DNA of 64,000 bases from Holothuria scabra (Eukaryota > Echinodermata > Holothuroidea > Aspidochirotida > Holothuriidae): assembly GCA_037179385.1 (NCBI GenBank), contig CM074190.1, forward strand, positions 8,085,784 through 8,149,783, given 5' to 3'. Each line of letters opens with the position of its first letter. Position 1 is the stretch's first letter. Below, piece after piece: positions 1 to 13,100 of the stretch. A program made the translations under genes and the position numbers. Below the pieces are notes generated by a model. That model searched no databases. It saw only the letters and a program-made list of their open reading frames with translations, and was not told the origin of the DNA.

Positions 1-2
1 GG

Positions 3-80
3 AGGGTGATCACTGATTTGAGAGAAAATAGTGTGGAATGCAGAAAGAAAACAGCTATCATTGGACTGTTGGATCTATAA
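3..80 (+). CDS. Possible C-terminal end of an unidentified plus-strand gene
   Basis: From the window start one frame is open for 25 codons and ends TAA: RVITDLRENSVECRKKTAII plus GLLDL. AATAAA signals follow at 569-574 and 726-731, as expected after a last exon. I do not recognise the peptide. A run this short can be chance, and the window edge hides any upstream exon. Confidence 0.2.
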   Translation, partial: RVITDLRENSVECRKKTAIIGLLDL

Positions 81-875
81 CAATAGATGCATATTCTTTT
101 AAGGCTAAGCACTGAAGGAGGACTGTATTTACATCAAATATTATCAGCAACAATATGGAAACTTTGTCTCTTAAACATTCACAAAGTATTGAGATTCTGT
201 AGCATCGCTGCTGTAGTTTTTTTTACTTTTGAATATATAACTCATATTTCATGCAGGACACTTGCCACCAAAAAAAGATTTAACTTTATCCAATTACTTA
301 TGTGATATTGGATGCTGTTTAAAGGTAGAAAAACTATATAGATACTTGTTGAACCTTTTCCTTTAAGTGTACAGTATTTCCTCCTTAGATTATTGTGTAT
401 GGCTTGTATACAGTAGAGACACTTGTACCTCATAAAGTGTTGTGTACTGTATGTACAATATGGCTTGTGTGAACTTAATCTGTTAAAAACCAGGGATGCG
501 TGGGTGGGAATACTCTATGTCATTAGTGTGTGTATCCTTCAGTACTTGGCAGGCTAGTACAAGGAACAAATAAATTATATATTCTGTATCTAGGACTAAA
601 GAGTTAACCAGGTGATTTTGGTTGTATAGCTTGGAATGCTGAACTAAACTGAAACATCAATATGCATGTATGTCTTCAGCATTAAGTAGCTGAAGCTATG
701 GCCCAATCACAATTCTTTCAACAAAAATAAAAGTTTGGACAATGATAGCAGTTTGTGCCTACAGTAATACAGTACTTCTAAAGACACCCCCCCCCCTTTT
801 TTCCTCCTGGTTTCCTTCTCACAAATTAATGCAAAGAGGCAGTGAAAGAAAGAAGTCAAAGTAAGAACAGTCAAA

Positions 876-1965
876 TAATAAGCCCTTTCATGGTTACAAA
901 TCGGCCTCCCGGGTCAAAGGTCATTCGGTATAGCAACCCCATGATAGCAACGCTAGTCACTGGCTGTCGCCTGTGCATACCATCGTTACGTTACGTATGC
1001 ATGCCTACAATACACAACACGGAATGAACCAAAAGTAGCTTTGAAAAATCCATCTCTTAATGGACAAGACGTTCAGTATCGCCCGAAAGATGTTTTAAAG
1101 TATCACTCATAAATTTTCCTTAGATACTGGCTGAGTTTTAAGTTTTTGAATGTGCAAAATCTCAAAGAATTTGTCCGTTCCCGTGGAAGTACGAACTGAC
1201 AGTTCAAGCCTTCTCTGCTAGGCTAAATACCGTAAGCTAGGCCTACTCAAGGAAAGACCAGCTGTAGGCTGGTATACCAAATTTCGTGAAAAAATACCTA
1301 AGCTACAAGAGCTAGGATGAGTATCAGGGGGTTATTTCTACGCTTGAAGTTCTTTTACCATGCTACATGATGCAATTAAGGCCTAACGTAGGCTCCGTTC
1401 GTAAGTTTGCAGACTTCGTAGGTTAAGTTCGTGTAGATCGCCTTACTGTTACTGCTATAGGCCTAAAAAGTTAAGCCTTGGCCTTTTACCTTCATAATAA
1501 AATCTCACAGTATATCTAAGTATCCAGGACTTGCTTCGCCCAGGCTAAGTTGTACCTTACCTTAGCCCAAGACTGTGATTTGGAGTGTAACTTCATGTAA
1601 CGTTCAAGTACTATATATAGTAGTGTTGCACTAACAGTTAAACTGTTAGCACATGGGTGTTCAATGGAGATCTTAGCGCGCCTAAGATCGATTGTAATAG
1701 ACGAAAATCATTGGCCAAGGTAACTCTAGATTTTTTTTTATAACCAAGTGACCCAAAGCAAAATTCATTCCTAAATCTTACAGAGTAATAGTAGGCCCTC
1801 TAACCTGAATTTTTAATCTGTTAACCCAAATTCTACAAGTCAAGTGTAATCTTGTGTAGCTTACTATTGTAAAATGTACGTACACACTAGTGATACGAAT
1901 GAGCGAGTGATACCGGATTACCTTTGTTCTGTCATGCACAGTTGTAATCATGAAAGGGCTTATTG
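876..1965. mobile_element. TIR/foldback DNA element, ~1.09 kb
   Basis: The left end AATAAGCCCTTTCATGGTTA is mirrored at the right end by TAATCATGAAAGGGCTTATT. Similarity continues inward: AAAGGTcATtCGGTAT on the left against the complement of ATACCGGATTACCTTT on the right, plus GTACGTA...CACTAGTG segments. The interior is richer in CpG and AGGCC/TAGGCC words than the flanks and has no transposase. It looks like a non-autonomous element. Confidence 0.6.
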
Positions 1966-3193
1966 CAATGAAGAGCAAGTTTAAGTTATGATTGGTCACA
2001 TATCATGCTGTGACATTGCTTCTTGAGAATTCAGCATAGACACAATAGTAAATCAAAGGCAGTGTGGGTTTGTAATTGGTATCTGAGTTTGTTACATGAT
2101 CTGTGCCCTCAAATGATAGATGCTTTCATTGTGTTCAGACAGTGTGGAAAGCAATTAACATGTGCTTACAGTAACTGGCATGTTAACTAACCCCAAATGC
2201 TACATGAGTTTTTGTTCATTTCAATACTTTTGTTATTGTCAAGTCAGCTAATGAGATGTGAAACCTGACAATATCAAGTCAATTTGTTGTGTTCCATAAA
2301 TTTGCTCCTTGTGGCAAAAATGTGCAATTAGGCAAAAAGGACCATGTGACTAAAGTAAGTAGGAAAGTTTCATTATGTTAATTAAATATTAAAAACATGG
2401 ATCTCTTACATACTTTTGAACATGTTTCAGATTCATTTTACTACCTTCTCACATAACTTACAGTACCATTTTTTTTAATGAGATCGAAACTGACCAATGG
2501 CTACTGCAAGCCAAGGGTTCTGCCAGAAGTTAGTTAGATAATATTTAAGGACACACCAACACGAATGTGCCATATAGTGACATACTGTTCAAATACTGTT
2601 CAAGTCCTCTGTCATGTTTTGTCACCTCTTATGACAGGCGGAGAATATTGTGGGCATATTCTACAACCTCTAGCCCACATCAGGGGGAGGGTTTTGCCAG
2701 AAACTTCAAAGTGGGGGAGGGGAATGTATTACTGCCAAACCCCAAGTCCAAATTGATGGTACCCTTGATGAAAGTTGCATGTAGGTTAAGGGGCAAAATC
2801 TTGCTTCTATGCCCCTTTAAGGTAAAATCTGAAGGGTTTCAAAGGCCATTTAAATTTAAACATTGCTGCACAGGTGTCTTCTTCTTAAACTAAGACATAC
2901 TGACAATTTTTGTTTATTTTTGTGGAAATGGAAAGAGAGGATTTAACTCTCCCTCTTCTGGGAAGGGGATACAAAACCCCCTTCTCAACAAAAACTCTGT
3001 AAGCCTAAAGTAAAAGACACACAAGTGTTTCAATTGGTTATACTCCATTCATAGCTGAATTTAAAGTTTTCTTTTTCTAATTCTAGACAAAATTAAGTGT
3101 TATTTGATGTGTACAATAACACTCTGTTGTGCTTGCTAGTTAGAGTTGGAATTTTAGCCAGAGAACTGTTCAGCCATCGTTTCGATAGCTTCC

Positions 3194-3255
3194 CATTTTT
3201 CCCCCTCCCCCTCCCCTTCCACCTCCCCCTCCCCTCCCCCTCCCCCTCCCCCTCA
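3194..3255. repeat. CCCCCT simple repeat
   Basis: This is an almost uninterrupted polypyrimidine tract of CCCCCT/CCCCTT units. The complementary strand has many runs of four or more G, so G-quadruplex or triplex formation is possible. Confidence 0.85.
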
Positions 3256-4727
3256 CAGGTCACAGGCTACATTCTCTTATTCACAAACCAGAAAGGAACA
3301 GTATGTTGTTTGAATGACCTTTGATTGGGCCATTGTTGGAAAAAAGTGTGCAATGTTTGTCTCAGAAAACTTTGGGAAAAGGTGAATCCATTGAAACCCT
3401 ATTCCCAATCAGCTCCTTGACCTAAATTCCTTGCCATTGTCCTTCATGCAGCAGGCCTGCAAAAATTCAGGGATTTTTGAAGGTTCATACACCTCACTGT
3501 GGTCATTTACACTTACAGTAGCTCTACTGTACAGTACATGGTATGGTGTTGCTGTCATTCCAATTTTAAGGCCTCTTGTTTGTTTTACAGGGCTCCATCA
3601 CCCGCACAAAGTCTTTCCGCTTTAAAACTTCTAAATTCATTTACAGACTTCTTTAATCTGTTCTATGGTATTTCCAAAAGAAACACTTTGCACAAGTGTC
3701 TTGAACCATTGTTTGTTTAAGCAAGTACAAGGGGAATCCCCCATCAAAACAAATCTCTGAAGAACTGTAAATATTTATCTTTACTCCCAGAATGCAAACA
3801 CAGGATTCAGTTTTAGTTATGGTTTGCTGTTTGTCTGTGGATGGTTAAGTTGTCCTTCCATTGTAAACAGCAATGGTAGTTAAGTGTGATGAATGTTTAA
3901 CCATGTTTCATGATATGTGCAATGAATATATTTTTTTTTGGGGGGGGTTTTTGTCTTCAATATCTTCATATGAATGAAAAGGACTACAATCCATTGTTTC
4001 AAAACAACTAAATTTTTTTAAATGGCATCCTGTATTATTTCTTTAACAGGTATCTTTCCAAGGAAGTTGATGTGCTGTGTGGATGAAGGATGGGGGTAGG
4101 GGGGTAGGGGTAGCGAGTAGGGGTAGGGGGGAAGGAAGCAAAAAATTTTCCAGTAGCCAGAGCCCTTAATGAAACTCATCTACAAGCAATCCATCATACA
4201 AAAAAACTAACATGCTTACGTACTTACATTGACACTGACATACACAAAACAGATGTTGCATTTTCAATTTAGCAAGTATATTAATTGGTACAAATTTGGC
4301 CTCAAGTGGATTTTTCTTAAAGCCTTGAAGTGATTTTAGGTCATCTGCATACTAAAATATGGTGTTGTGTTGTTTGTTCTGTTTTTTTCAATCTGCCTGA
4401 AAAGGGGGGGGGGGGCAATATGTTATTTTGCCTCCCCTCTTATTTCCCTTTTCCATTGGGGGCAATCACCCCCCAGTATCAATGCCTGTATCTTTCATGA
4501 GCTTCCGAGTCATACAATGGCACAGAAACGACACTATATGGAGAGGTTATCATAGAGGTATTATTTTAACCCTTCATTTCAATATTGTTGCATGATTAAA
4601 AAGAATTATTCACAAATAAGGTATCTGGATACCCAACACTTGCCCTACATGTACTATACATGTGGTGCTAACTTTAACCTAAAGAAAGTAATGACAATAC
4701 TTCGTCACACCTGCTAGATCCCATACG

Positions 4728-5297
4728 GTGGTCTCACATACCATGCACTTGAGGTAACACCGTCTTACCCTGAGCTGGAATAACGTCAGACCAGGGGTTT
4801 ACTTGGGACCTGTGTTTAAATTTGGATCCTCCTCAAATTGCAGAGTTTTGCAGTTTTAAACATTGTGTTTTTGGTAGTCGATCAAGGTAACAGGTATTTT
4901 GCAGCTCTGATGCCCTGTACTATCTAACATTGTAGTAAATGGTCTGTGAAATATTTGACCTCGTTACTGTGGTAAGGCTTGGTTCCACGCATCCTGCCAC
5001 ACTCTGTGTTACCTTGTGTTAACAATAAGGCAAAACCACAGGTAAACCCTGTGTTTTCCAGTCTGCGTAAATATTTCACATACCAATATCTGTAAAATAT
5101 TAGAAAATATATGTCATCAGCCCATAGACACCTGCAACCTTGCTTGATTCAAGTAGACATGGTGTTTAAAACTGCGTAACCCTGCGATTTGAGGAAGATC
5201 GAAATTTAAACACCAACCCTGTGCTAATCCTCATTCCAACATTACTCACGTATGAGGTAACACAGTGTTACCTTGATCGCTGGGTTTGTGAGACCAC
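4728..5297. mobile_element. Foldback MITE, 570 bp
   Basis: The outer ends are GTGGTCTCACA at the left and its exact complement TGTGAGACCAC at the right. Inside, a block at about 4814-4868 (TGTTTAAATTTGGATCCTCC...GCAGTTTTAAAC) is matched in reverse by about 5160-5212. Several GGTAACAC motifs recur. No coding sequence is present. Confidence 0.65.
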
Positions 5298-6038
5298 AGC
5301 AATAGAGTTGTTTGAATCCTGTGGTAATTCTTCCTTCAGTCAGTTTGAAAGACAATAAATGGTACATTGTTTTTCTTTTTCTTTTTTACCACATTAAAAT
5401 TTTGAAGGGTTCATGCAGCTTCAAATTTCATTACAAGTAAAATTAGACTTGTTTAACTGCTTTGCCAAAAAGGCTTCAAAATCAGGAAATGTTAAAAGCA
5501 CCTTAAAAGTACATGAACAAAACAGTCATTGATATTATGGTGTGTTAGGATTTTGTCGTTTGGATGAAACCTTGTTGGTTAAGTCAAGTGAAATGCAATA
5601 GATGAGGCAAAAAGAAACTACCAGACTTTGCAACCTGCAAGCCTGATATAAACACATTAGCGAGAAAGTGAGCGTTAAAAACTTCAACTCATATCATTTC
5701 ATTTACTGTATTTGTTTATACAGTATTTGATAGTAATGAATACAATGTGCAGAAATAAAGTTAGAATATTACATGATGTCAAAATACTGTGAAGGGAAGA
5801 ACTCTAAAATGAGTGTGGTGCTCCCATGTGAGGGGAAAAAAAATCAAGAATTATGAAAGAACTACATTACTGAAAGTACAAAAAACAGAGACTCCCTGAT
5901 ATAACAAATTGATCTTGCACCACACTAGGCTGTTAAAACTTCAAAAGTTGCATTTTAGGAATTGCTGCTTTTATGTATGGATTAGTTGTTGCTGTATGGT
6001 GCAGTTGATGCTATATGGTGTGGTTGATGCTGTAAGGT

Positions 6039-6298
6039 TAAAGGGCAGGAGCAGTCATCCCAAATTGAAGAAGTGTAGTAGACTGTCCAGTTTTATGTTT
6101 GGCTGTTGGGATTCATGTGACAATGTTTTTTCTCTTCAAATGTGAAATTTACCAGATATAACTGCTTGGTTTACCTTGAATATGCAATAGTAAGGTCATA
6201 AAAGATAATGAAAAATACTTGGAAGAGAAATAAGTTAAAAATTGTGTTATTTAGCTTTTTCTTTAAAATAAGTTTGGGGGACTGTTCTTTACCTTTAA
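6039..6298 (+). mobile_element. MITE family A, copy 1 (~260 bp)
   Basis: The element starts TTAAAGGGCAGGAGCAGTC and ends GGACTGTTCTTTACCTTTAA, imperfect terminal inverted repeats of about 17 bp. The interior matches copies at 14985, 24951 and 45712 closely, including GGCTGTTGGGA.TCATGTGAC and TTTACCTTGAATATGCAATA. Confidence 0.75.
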
Positions 6299-6559
6299 GG
6301 TGATTCTGTATTAAAGGTGTAGTTGATGCTCTATAGTTCAGTTGAGCTGTGTGGAGGTGTAGTAAGGTGTGATACTTCTACCTTTGTGTACATTCATGGT
6401 GTAAAACTGTACCTACACTATATCAGGAATATGTGTTTGAGGAGGTGCGTCATAATTGTCAACTCCTTAAAAACAGTAAGTTTTACAAAAAAAAACTGGT
6501 AAAGTTTAGGCTATGGAGTCCATGATAGCTGTATGATAGGGATCAAAGGCTGTTAGTTA

Positions 6560-6830
6560 GCTGGATGAGATTTAACGACACACCAACACCACTATGCCAT
6601 ACCAATATGTAATTTCAACTCCAGTATTGTAAAAATTAAGTTTAAGATACAGTTATAAAAGGGGGTCAAGTTCAAGTTGGTTTCAAATACAGTGTAAGTA
6701 CATCCCTTGTACAGGTAAAATACCATGGGCGTATTCTACAGCCTACAGAGGGTACAGTGCTTTACAGTCCATTGGAAGGGTTTGCTCTGTTTTGTGGTGC
6801 TGACTACTGGCCAGCTATGGGATGAGTAAT
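6560..6830 (+). repeat. SINE-like family D copy
   Basis: TGAGATTTAACGACACACCA, CAAGTTGGTTTCAAATACAG and GGGCGTATTCTACAGCC match the copies near 2545 and 19065. Intact copies share the order: leader, ACACACCAACAC, a variable middle, then TATTCTACAGCC. Confidence 0.5.
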
Positions 6831-7013
6831 ACAGTAATTGTCTTATTTGTTTATGGGGATCAAAGAGTGGTGTTATAAATGTTACTGTGCTTTCTCCTGG
6901 GAATAAGTTGTTTTTATGTACCTTACAAGAATTGAAGACAATGACCCTTTACAAAATTTCACTCTGAATATCTCCCAAACAATTCATTGTTAATATGTTT
7001 GTTTTAATTGCAG

Positions 7014-7143
7014 TATGCCAATAACGTGAAGGGTGATACATACAGCAATGTTGCAGAACTCATCAGCAGTGTATCTACTCATGGACTCTGCTGCCCTCTT
7101 CGCCACCCAGTGCCAGTTGCCAAGGATGATGACGTAGACTCAG
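7014..7143 (+). CDS. INPPL1: SHIP exon 1 of the window: C-terminal part of SH2 domain
   Basis: The acceptor is ttgcag before TATGCC and the donor is CAG/gttagt. The exon reads in phase 0 and ends with one extra base. It encodes 43 residues starting YANNVKGDTY, with an AELI segment and then GLCCPLRHPVPV. This matches the end of SHIP SH2 domains, where a Leu-rich helix is followed by a GL...L..PVP motif. The phosphotyrosine-binding FLVR arginine lies further N-terminal and is not in this exon. An acidic DDDVDS stretch follows the domain. Confidence 0.88.
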
Positions 7144-10100
7144 GTTAGTTTGGATTGTTTGTATTAATTATTCAGCAATAGATCTTTTGTGTCTTCCTTT
7201 CTTTTGTTTTTGTAATGAGACAGTTATTGGACAGGAGTATTACTTTGTAGCATTCACAATGTATAGGTTATCCTTTAAATACCTGTTGCCCATTTACCTT
7301 CACTTGATAGTGAATGGAATCCAGGGTGTTATTCTAGGGGTGGGTCACTTTTAGTTTGGAAATCAGGTAGCACAGCCCTACATGTTAAATGCCTCTAACG
7401 TATGCCCCCTTTCACTGCAGTAATCAACTAACCTATATGTGCAACTTTTTCTGCACTTACTAGCAAAATTGTTCTGTTGAGCAATCTCTGCAAAAATCTG
7501 CATAAATGGTTACTGAAAGTGGTCTTGTAAGTATAGCATCTGACTCACACTTGGAAGGTCTGGGATTTTTTTCCAAGGCCAAAGACTTAAAAAAAATGGC
7601 ACATACCATCATTGTGAATGATGCTCTCCGTAAGCAGTGGAATAGGGATAACAAGCCAGTGCCGTACAACTGGAAAAAATGCAATGGGGACTGCTAGATA
7701 AAACCATAAGTTTTAAACAGTAGGTTGAGGCATTTAACCTTGTCTACATAACCTAACTAAACCTTATAGTATCAGTACTAACTGCAATTTTCCCACAATT
7801 TTATAATTGACAACCCAGTTGGAGTATGCAATGTACTCCATTTACATTCATAATTACTTTAGTTAATTAGGGTAACCCTTTATCAAATACAGAATTTGTC
7901 AAATTGCAACAGCCTCCTTCCCTTTGAAATTCAATTTCAATGTTCCACAGTTTTACAGGCTGTAGGTCAGTCAGTTTGACATTTGTAATACAGTAGAGTG
8001 AGTAACTAACATCACTTGTATTTAAGTTCTATATCTACCATGGAAATGACACCAAAACCAGGATGTGTGGGGGTCTCTTCTGCCATGGCTTCCATCTTAC
8101 TTCATAAGAACTGACTGAATGGTCAAGTAGTTAGAGCATCCTGCTTACAGCATCAGTCCAGAAGTCTGACCGAAGTTTGGCTCTTGGCCGAGTCATATAA
8201 AAAACTTTCAAAATGGCATTTTGCCATTGTGTTTGGTGCACAGCATAAGCAATGGAGTAGGGAAACAAACCAGCCAACTACAACTGGAAAAAAACGACTG
8301 AAAAATTTTAACCAACATTAGTTACTCTTGAACACCAGCATGTCCTTTATATCTTTATAGACGAGGACGATGATGATGACAGGATAGGGTCTGTTGAGAG
8401 TTTCTCAATGACATCTCCTCAAGAACAAGCCAGTAAGCTCTTGATAGCTCGTCTGAGCCAGATGGACATCAGCGCCTTGGACAGGGAGTTTACAGAATTC
8501 ATAAACAACTATATAATGACTCTTATGGAGAGTGATATCCAAGCAAACAGTACTAAAGATATGACTCAACTTAAAACCATGATGGAATTCTTGGGAAAGC
8601 AACTTAAGAGGTAATATTTGTTTTTTTGTTGTTTTTTTTTTTTTCATATTTACCAACAAGTTTACATCTAGCCCCTTCCAAAGTCCTCCTGGTGAAAACA
8701 AAAACCTGGTTTATCAGTCAATACCCTATCTTGTTGAGCAAACAAGACCAGTGTGTTATCAGAACTTTCACTCCGTCAGTGATATGTAATGTGATCTGCA
8801 CTGCATTGTTTAAAATTTGATGTCAATCAAGGAACACTTACCAATAGTGAATTTTGCTCTCCCACTATTAAAAATATAGTTAAAGGTGATGAGTGTCAGC
8901 CTTTATGGCAACAAATTTTGATATCTGAGTGACCATTTGGTAATTGGTTAGAAATGAATGTTTTTTTCTGTTGGTGGGAGGCATGTTAGTTATTTGGATA
9001 ACAGTAAGTGCTCTCCCTAGGGAAAACAGTTACTTCCAGTCATGTTTACCTTATACTAATATCTCAGTAAGACAAATTTGTAAATTTATTTATGGAAGAA
9101 GCTATTGCATAAAAAATACAGTAGTAGCAGAAATAATCGTGTAACATTAAAGGCAGTCATTCATCAGTACAGACTACAATTTTACCAGTCATATACAGAA
9201 ATTCCCAATTAGCACAACTTTCTTTGATTAGCATCAAAATAAAAAATTCAGAGCGACCAATGATATTACATGTGGTGTCCTTTGCTGAGAGTGGTTTTAA
9301 TACACATTAGGGTCTTGTTTGCTCACCGGGGTTTACCCTGAAGCAATAACCTAGGGTTCTGTCTGAATAAAAATGAGTTTGAGATGGTTGTGGGAGTGGT
9401 TGGGAGAATTGGAACTTATCTGGGGTGATAATTAACTTCCTTTTAAGTGAGTGCTTCTTACATAAAGACTGGAATACCAAAGCTAAACCAGTCACAAAAT
9501 ATTTGCACTGGCTTGATATGAACTCATCACTAATGTTATAAAACAATGTATGAAATAGCAGAGGTCATCGTGCCTAGGAAAGAATCCAAAACTATGTGAA
9601 ATTTTGTTCCTACACTGGTACTACATTTTTGAAGATGTCTTACAAACACTTTGCTATGATATGGCTTTTGACTGTTACACAATCTTTGCAGAAAATTTTG
9701 AACATGTTCAAATCTGCTGGCAGTGCGGTTGGGATTCCTGCATATTCAGGCAACAGTCTTGCTACTGTTTACTAATGTTTGGCAAATTAGTGAAATTCAG
9801 TCACAAACCATGTATAAGTGAAATTTTTTGTTGAAATGTCCACTTTACAATCAAAATGGCAATGAGGGTACAATGTCATGGGTTTAAGAAGCACAAATAT
9901 AATGTTTGCAAGTGAGAGTTGGGGCATACATACTTTGGTTTAGAAATATAGAATATATGTATTGGTAGTGGTTGTTTTTCCTCTGGTCCCAGTTTGAGTT
10001 TTTCCATTTGTTTTCCTGTGCCAGTTTCTCTGTACATTAAAAGAGGAAATTGGTATCAATACTGACGTGTCTCTTTCTTTAAACTCGGGCGGTACAAATA

Positions 10101-13100
10101 CAATGTGTTGTCATTGTCAGGTTGTTATTATGACGATGTGATAATATACTCAATCTTATTAACTCATTTATTGAAGTAAAACATCTTGCCCAAGGACACA
10201 TTGGCAAGGTTCAAGCTCACTATCTCAACCATCATAAATCCACCATACAAACTTCTTGTCACACCCAGGTGAAAACAATCTCAGTGGGTTCAAGAAAAGC
10301 TAAATTTTTATTCAAGTGAACAAAAGGTATCCATCCCTTGCTTCTCAAACTCTGGTCAAGGAGGCATTTGGGTTGATATAAATGTATGTCTGTTGGCAAA
10401 TGCGATTTCATACCAGGGTTATGTTTTGCTGAATGTACTCTGGCCACGTTTGTTCATCACCAGCATTAACCCTCTGCAGTATCATAAATCAATGCTTTGT
10501 CTATTATTAGCTCAAACCAGCTCAAAGAGCCTGAGCTGCTTGAGCTATTGTGATCTGCCACTGTCACTCTGTCTATACGTCTATCTATCATATCTGTTTA
10601 CAATTGCCTTTAATGCTCCCAGGAGCACATTTGTTGATGAATTGTAATGAAACTTGGACACATCGGTCATTGGACATAGGGCTACATGTTGCGTTCAAAA
10701 AGTTAAGGGCAAAGGTCATCTAGGTGTCATTAGTGGCTGTTTTGTGGAGATTTTTTGAAGTGTCACTCTTCCCAGAAATAGTGCCGAATGTCCTTGAAAG
10801 TTGGCCATAATATTCCTCATGTAGTGGTTGTTGAATCTTGTACTTTACTTGTTTATCCAATGTCATAAGAGGTCATTGAGGTCATAGGTATAAATATTTT
10901 GAAATGCTACTTTCTCCTAGATGAATTGCAAACTTATCCTCAAAATTGTTCAGATGGGTGGCTGATATATGCTGATTACAAATTTTTTGTCTGTTTTTGG
11001 AGAAATAATAATTTTGACACCTTTCTGACCAATTTTGTGTCACCCCTCTATTTCTACCAGTCTCACAAATTCAGTGTTTCCCATTGAACTAAATTCCCTT
11101 TAAAACTACCTGGGTGCAAGATTGTCAATCATGTGAAGTGATTAGGTTATTGTAAATAGATCTTGTTTGATGAGAACAGTAGTTGTTTTGTGAGTGCATG
11201 CAGGGGCTTTGTAGACATACTCAACTTTAGGAGGATGAATTAAGGGTAGTCACCTCCCATTGTTTTTAAATAAGACTTGCTGGATGTAAGGATGAAGAGG
11301 GTCATTTTTTTTCTCATGTTCAGAGAGGAAGCCCTTGCTTACTAATAGTGTTATCATAGCTCATTAAACTTGCTTTCTTCCTTGCTAACTAGACTTCCTG
11401 ATTTCTGTAAAAATAAAAAGCAAGGAAACATAGGCTTCTCACTTTAAGGCTACACCTAAGAGAAAGGTAATCATTCTAGAAAGTATTGAGTTCCTTGTCG
11501 TTTTACCTGAGAGGTATTAAAACATGCTAAATTGTTGGTACTGTACATCTGTTCAAGAAATAGCCATGTATGACAAGTACTGTCCCTGTACCCATTGCAT
11601 GGAGAGTGATTTTCTTGGCACTGAAAGTCATCACTGTGCACTAATTCAATAGGTTTGAGTCATCAGCACTGATGGTGCTCTAGTTGTAATACTCTGTTTT
11701 GGTGTGACAACAGTTTACCATGGTTAGTGACAATTACGGCAAAAGATCTTCATAAAAATGGTTGCAACTCAGCATTTGCTTTTATATTATTGTTCATGCT
11801 GCATTAAGCTGATTATTTTATTCATGTGTTTTTCCTCACATATTATTGTTTTTGTGAGTTAAGCCTTCTTGTTCAACTATGATTTCTCTTTTCAGGGAAG
11901 CTGACCATTTTCTTGTGAAGATGAAAGTAATGCATAGTCTCTTTGACCTAAAGAAAAGTCCACCCAAAAAATTCAAATTTCCAAGAGTAAGTTTGATCTT
12001 TTCCAAATTTATGCTACTTGCAGTATGACATCATGACGCAAGTGTTAAAACCAATTTTTGTGTATGCTTGCAGCATTACAAAGCTATCAGTGGTGGTATT
12101 AAACAACCCATGCTGGTATTTGTTAGCCCATACGTGAGAGTATCACTTTCACCGTAAATTAGACCTGAGTTTACCACCCAATCTCTTAAAGCAGTTCCTA
12201 ACTTGTTCAAGAAGTTACCCCTAAACAGAGAATTACTCATTCAAAAGACTTACAAAAAGAAAGGTGCAGAAACTGCCATTTCCTTCTTCTCTATGGGGGA
12301 AGTATGATTTGGCCCAAATTTGTCTAAATGCTCTGTGCCATCTGAAGGTGGAGCTATGTTGAAAGAGTCCTTAAAAGCTTTCATTGACAAGGAAAAAGGA
12401 ATTTTACTTTGTTAGCAGTTGACTTGTAAAATATCTTTCAAACAGAATGCCTGCCCCCCCAAAAAAACAAGAAAAATTGTTAATAAGTGGAAGAAGAGTT
12501 AGCCAATCAGACCCCTTCCTTACCCAGAACCCACCCCCTCAAAAAAAAAAAATGTAACTGTATTGTAAAGCAGAGACAGTGGAATAAACTTTCGAATAAG
12601 GTTAAAAAATCTCTTAGGACGAAATTGTAGATATTGAAAAACGTGTTACATGTAAGCTTACACCTGTTGTTTCATGGAGCAATATATTAAGACAAGTTTA
12701 TGTTGACGTCCTTCTTCATTCGTGGTATCACCAAAATACTGCAAGTACTGTATGGTCTAAGATTAAATTATTGTAGTAATGTGATACCATTATGTGTAAG
12801 GTAAGTTTGAATCCGAAAATTGAGACATATTTATTTCAATAAAACTGAAGTTCATAGCAAGTCTTGGCAGTTTCCCTAAATGTGACACTGTTGTTTTTGC
12901 AGTCCACTGAGCCCTTATATGACTACATATATGGTGTTTGCAAGCTTGAATCAATTGTACCAGTCTAATTCTTCAGCTTTTAGTGCAGCTTTTTGTTTGC
13001 TTTGCTTTCAATTTTTGTATTGTATCAATGTTTTTTTTTTTTTTTCAAAATCAGACAGAACCAGATATTAAGCTTACTGAGTTAATGAAGTCACTTGCCA

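Larger units (their letters stand above)
81..7013 (+). other. Non-coding region upstream of the first SHIP exon found
   Basis: I looked for the missing SH2 N-terminal half (a W-Y-H start or a FLVR arginine motif) and saw no candidate exon. The region contains a ~1.09-kb TIR element (876-1965), a 570-bp foldback element (4728-5297), a CCCCCT tract (3194-3255), a GGGGTA-rich stretch (4090-4133), a MITE (6039-6298) and SINE-like pieces at ~2545-2690 and ~6560-6830. It is probably a SHIP intron, possibly containing an undetected first exon. Confidence 0.4.

Noticed and set aside
1140..1200. FVRSRGS-like translation as a missing SH2 FLVR exon
   Set aside because: The frame stops at once, no acceptor or donor fits, and the surrounding residues do not match SH2. 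It also lies inside the 876-1965 element.
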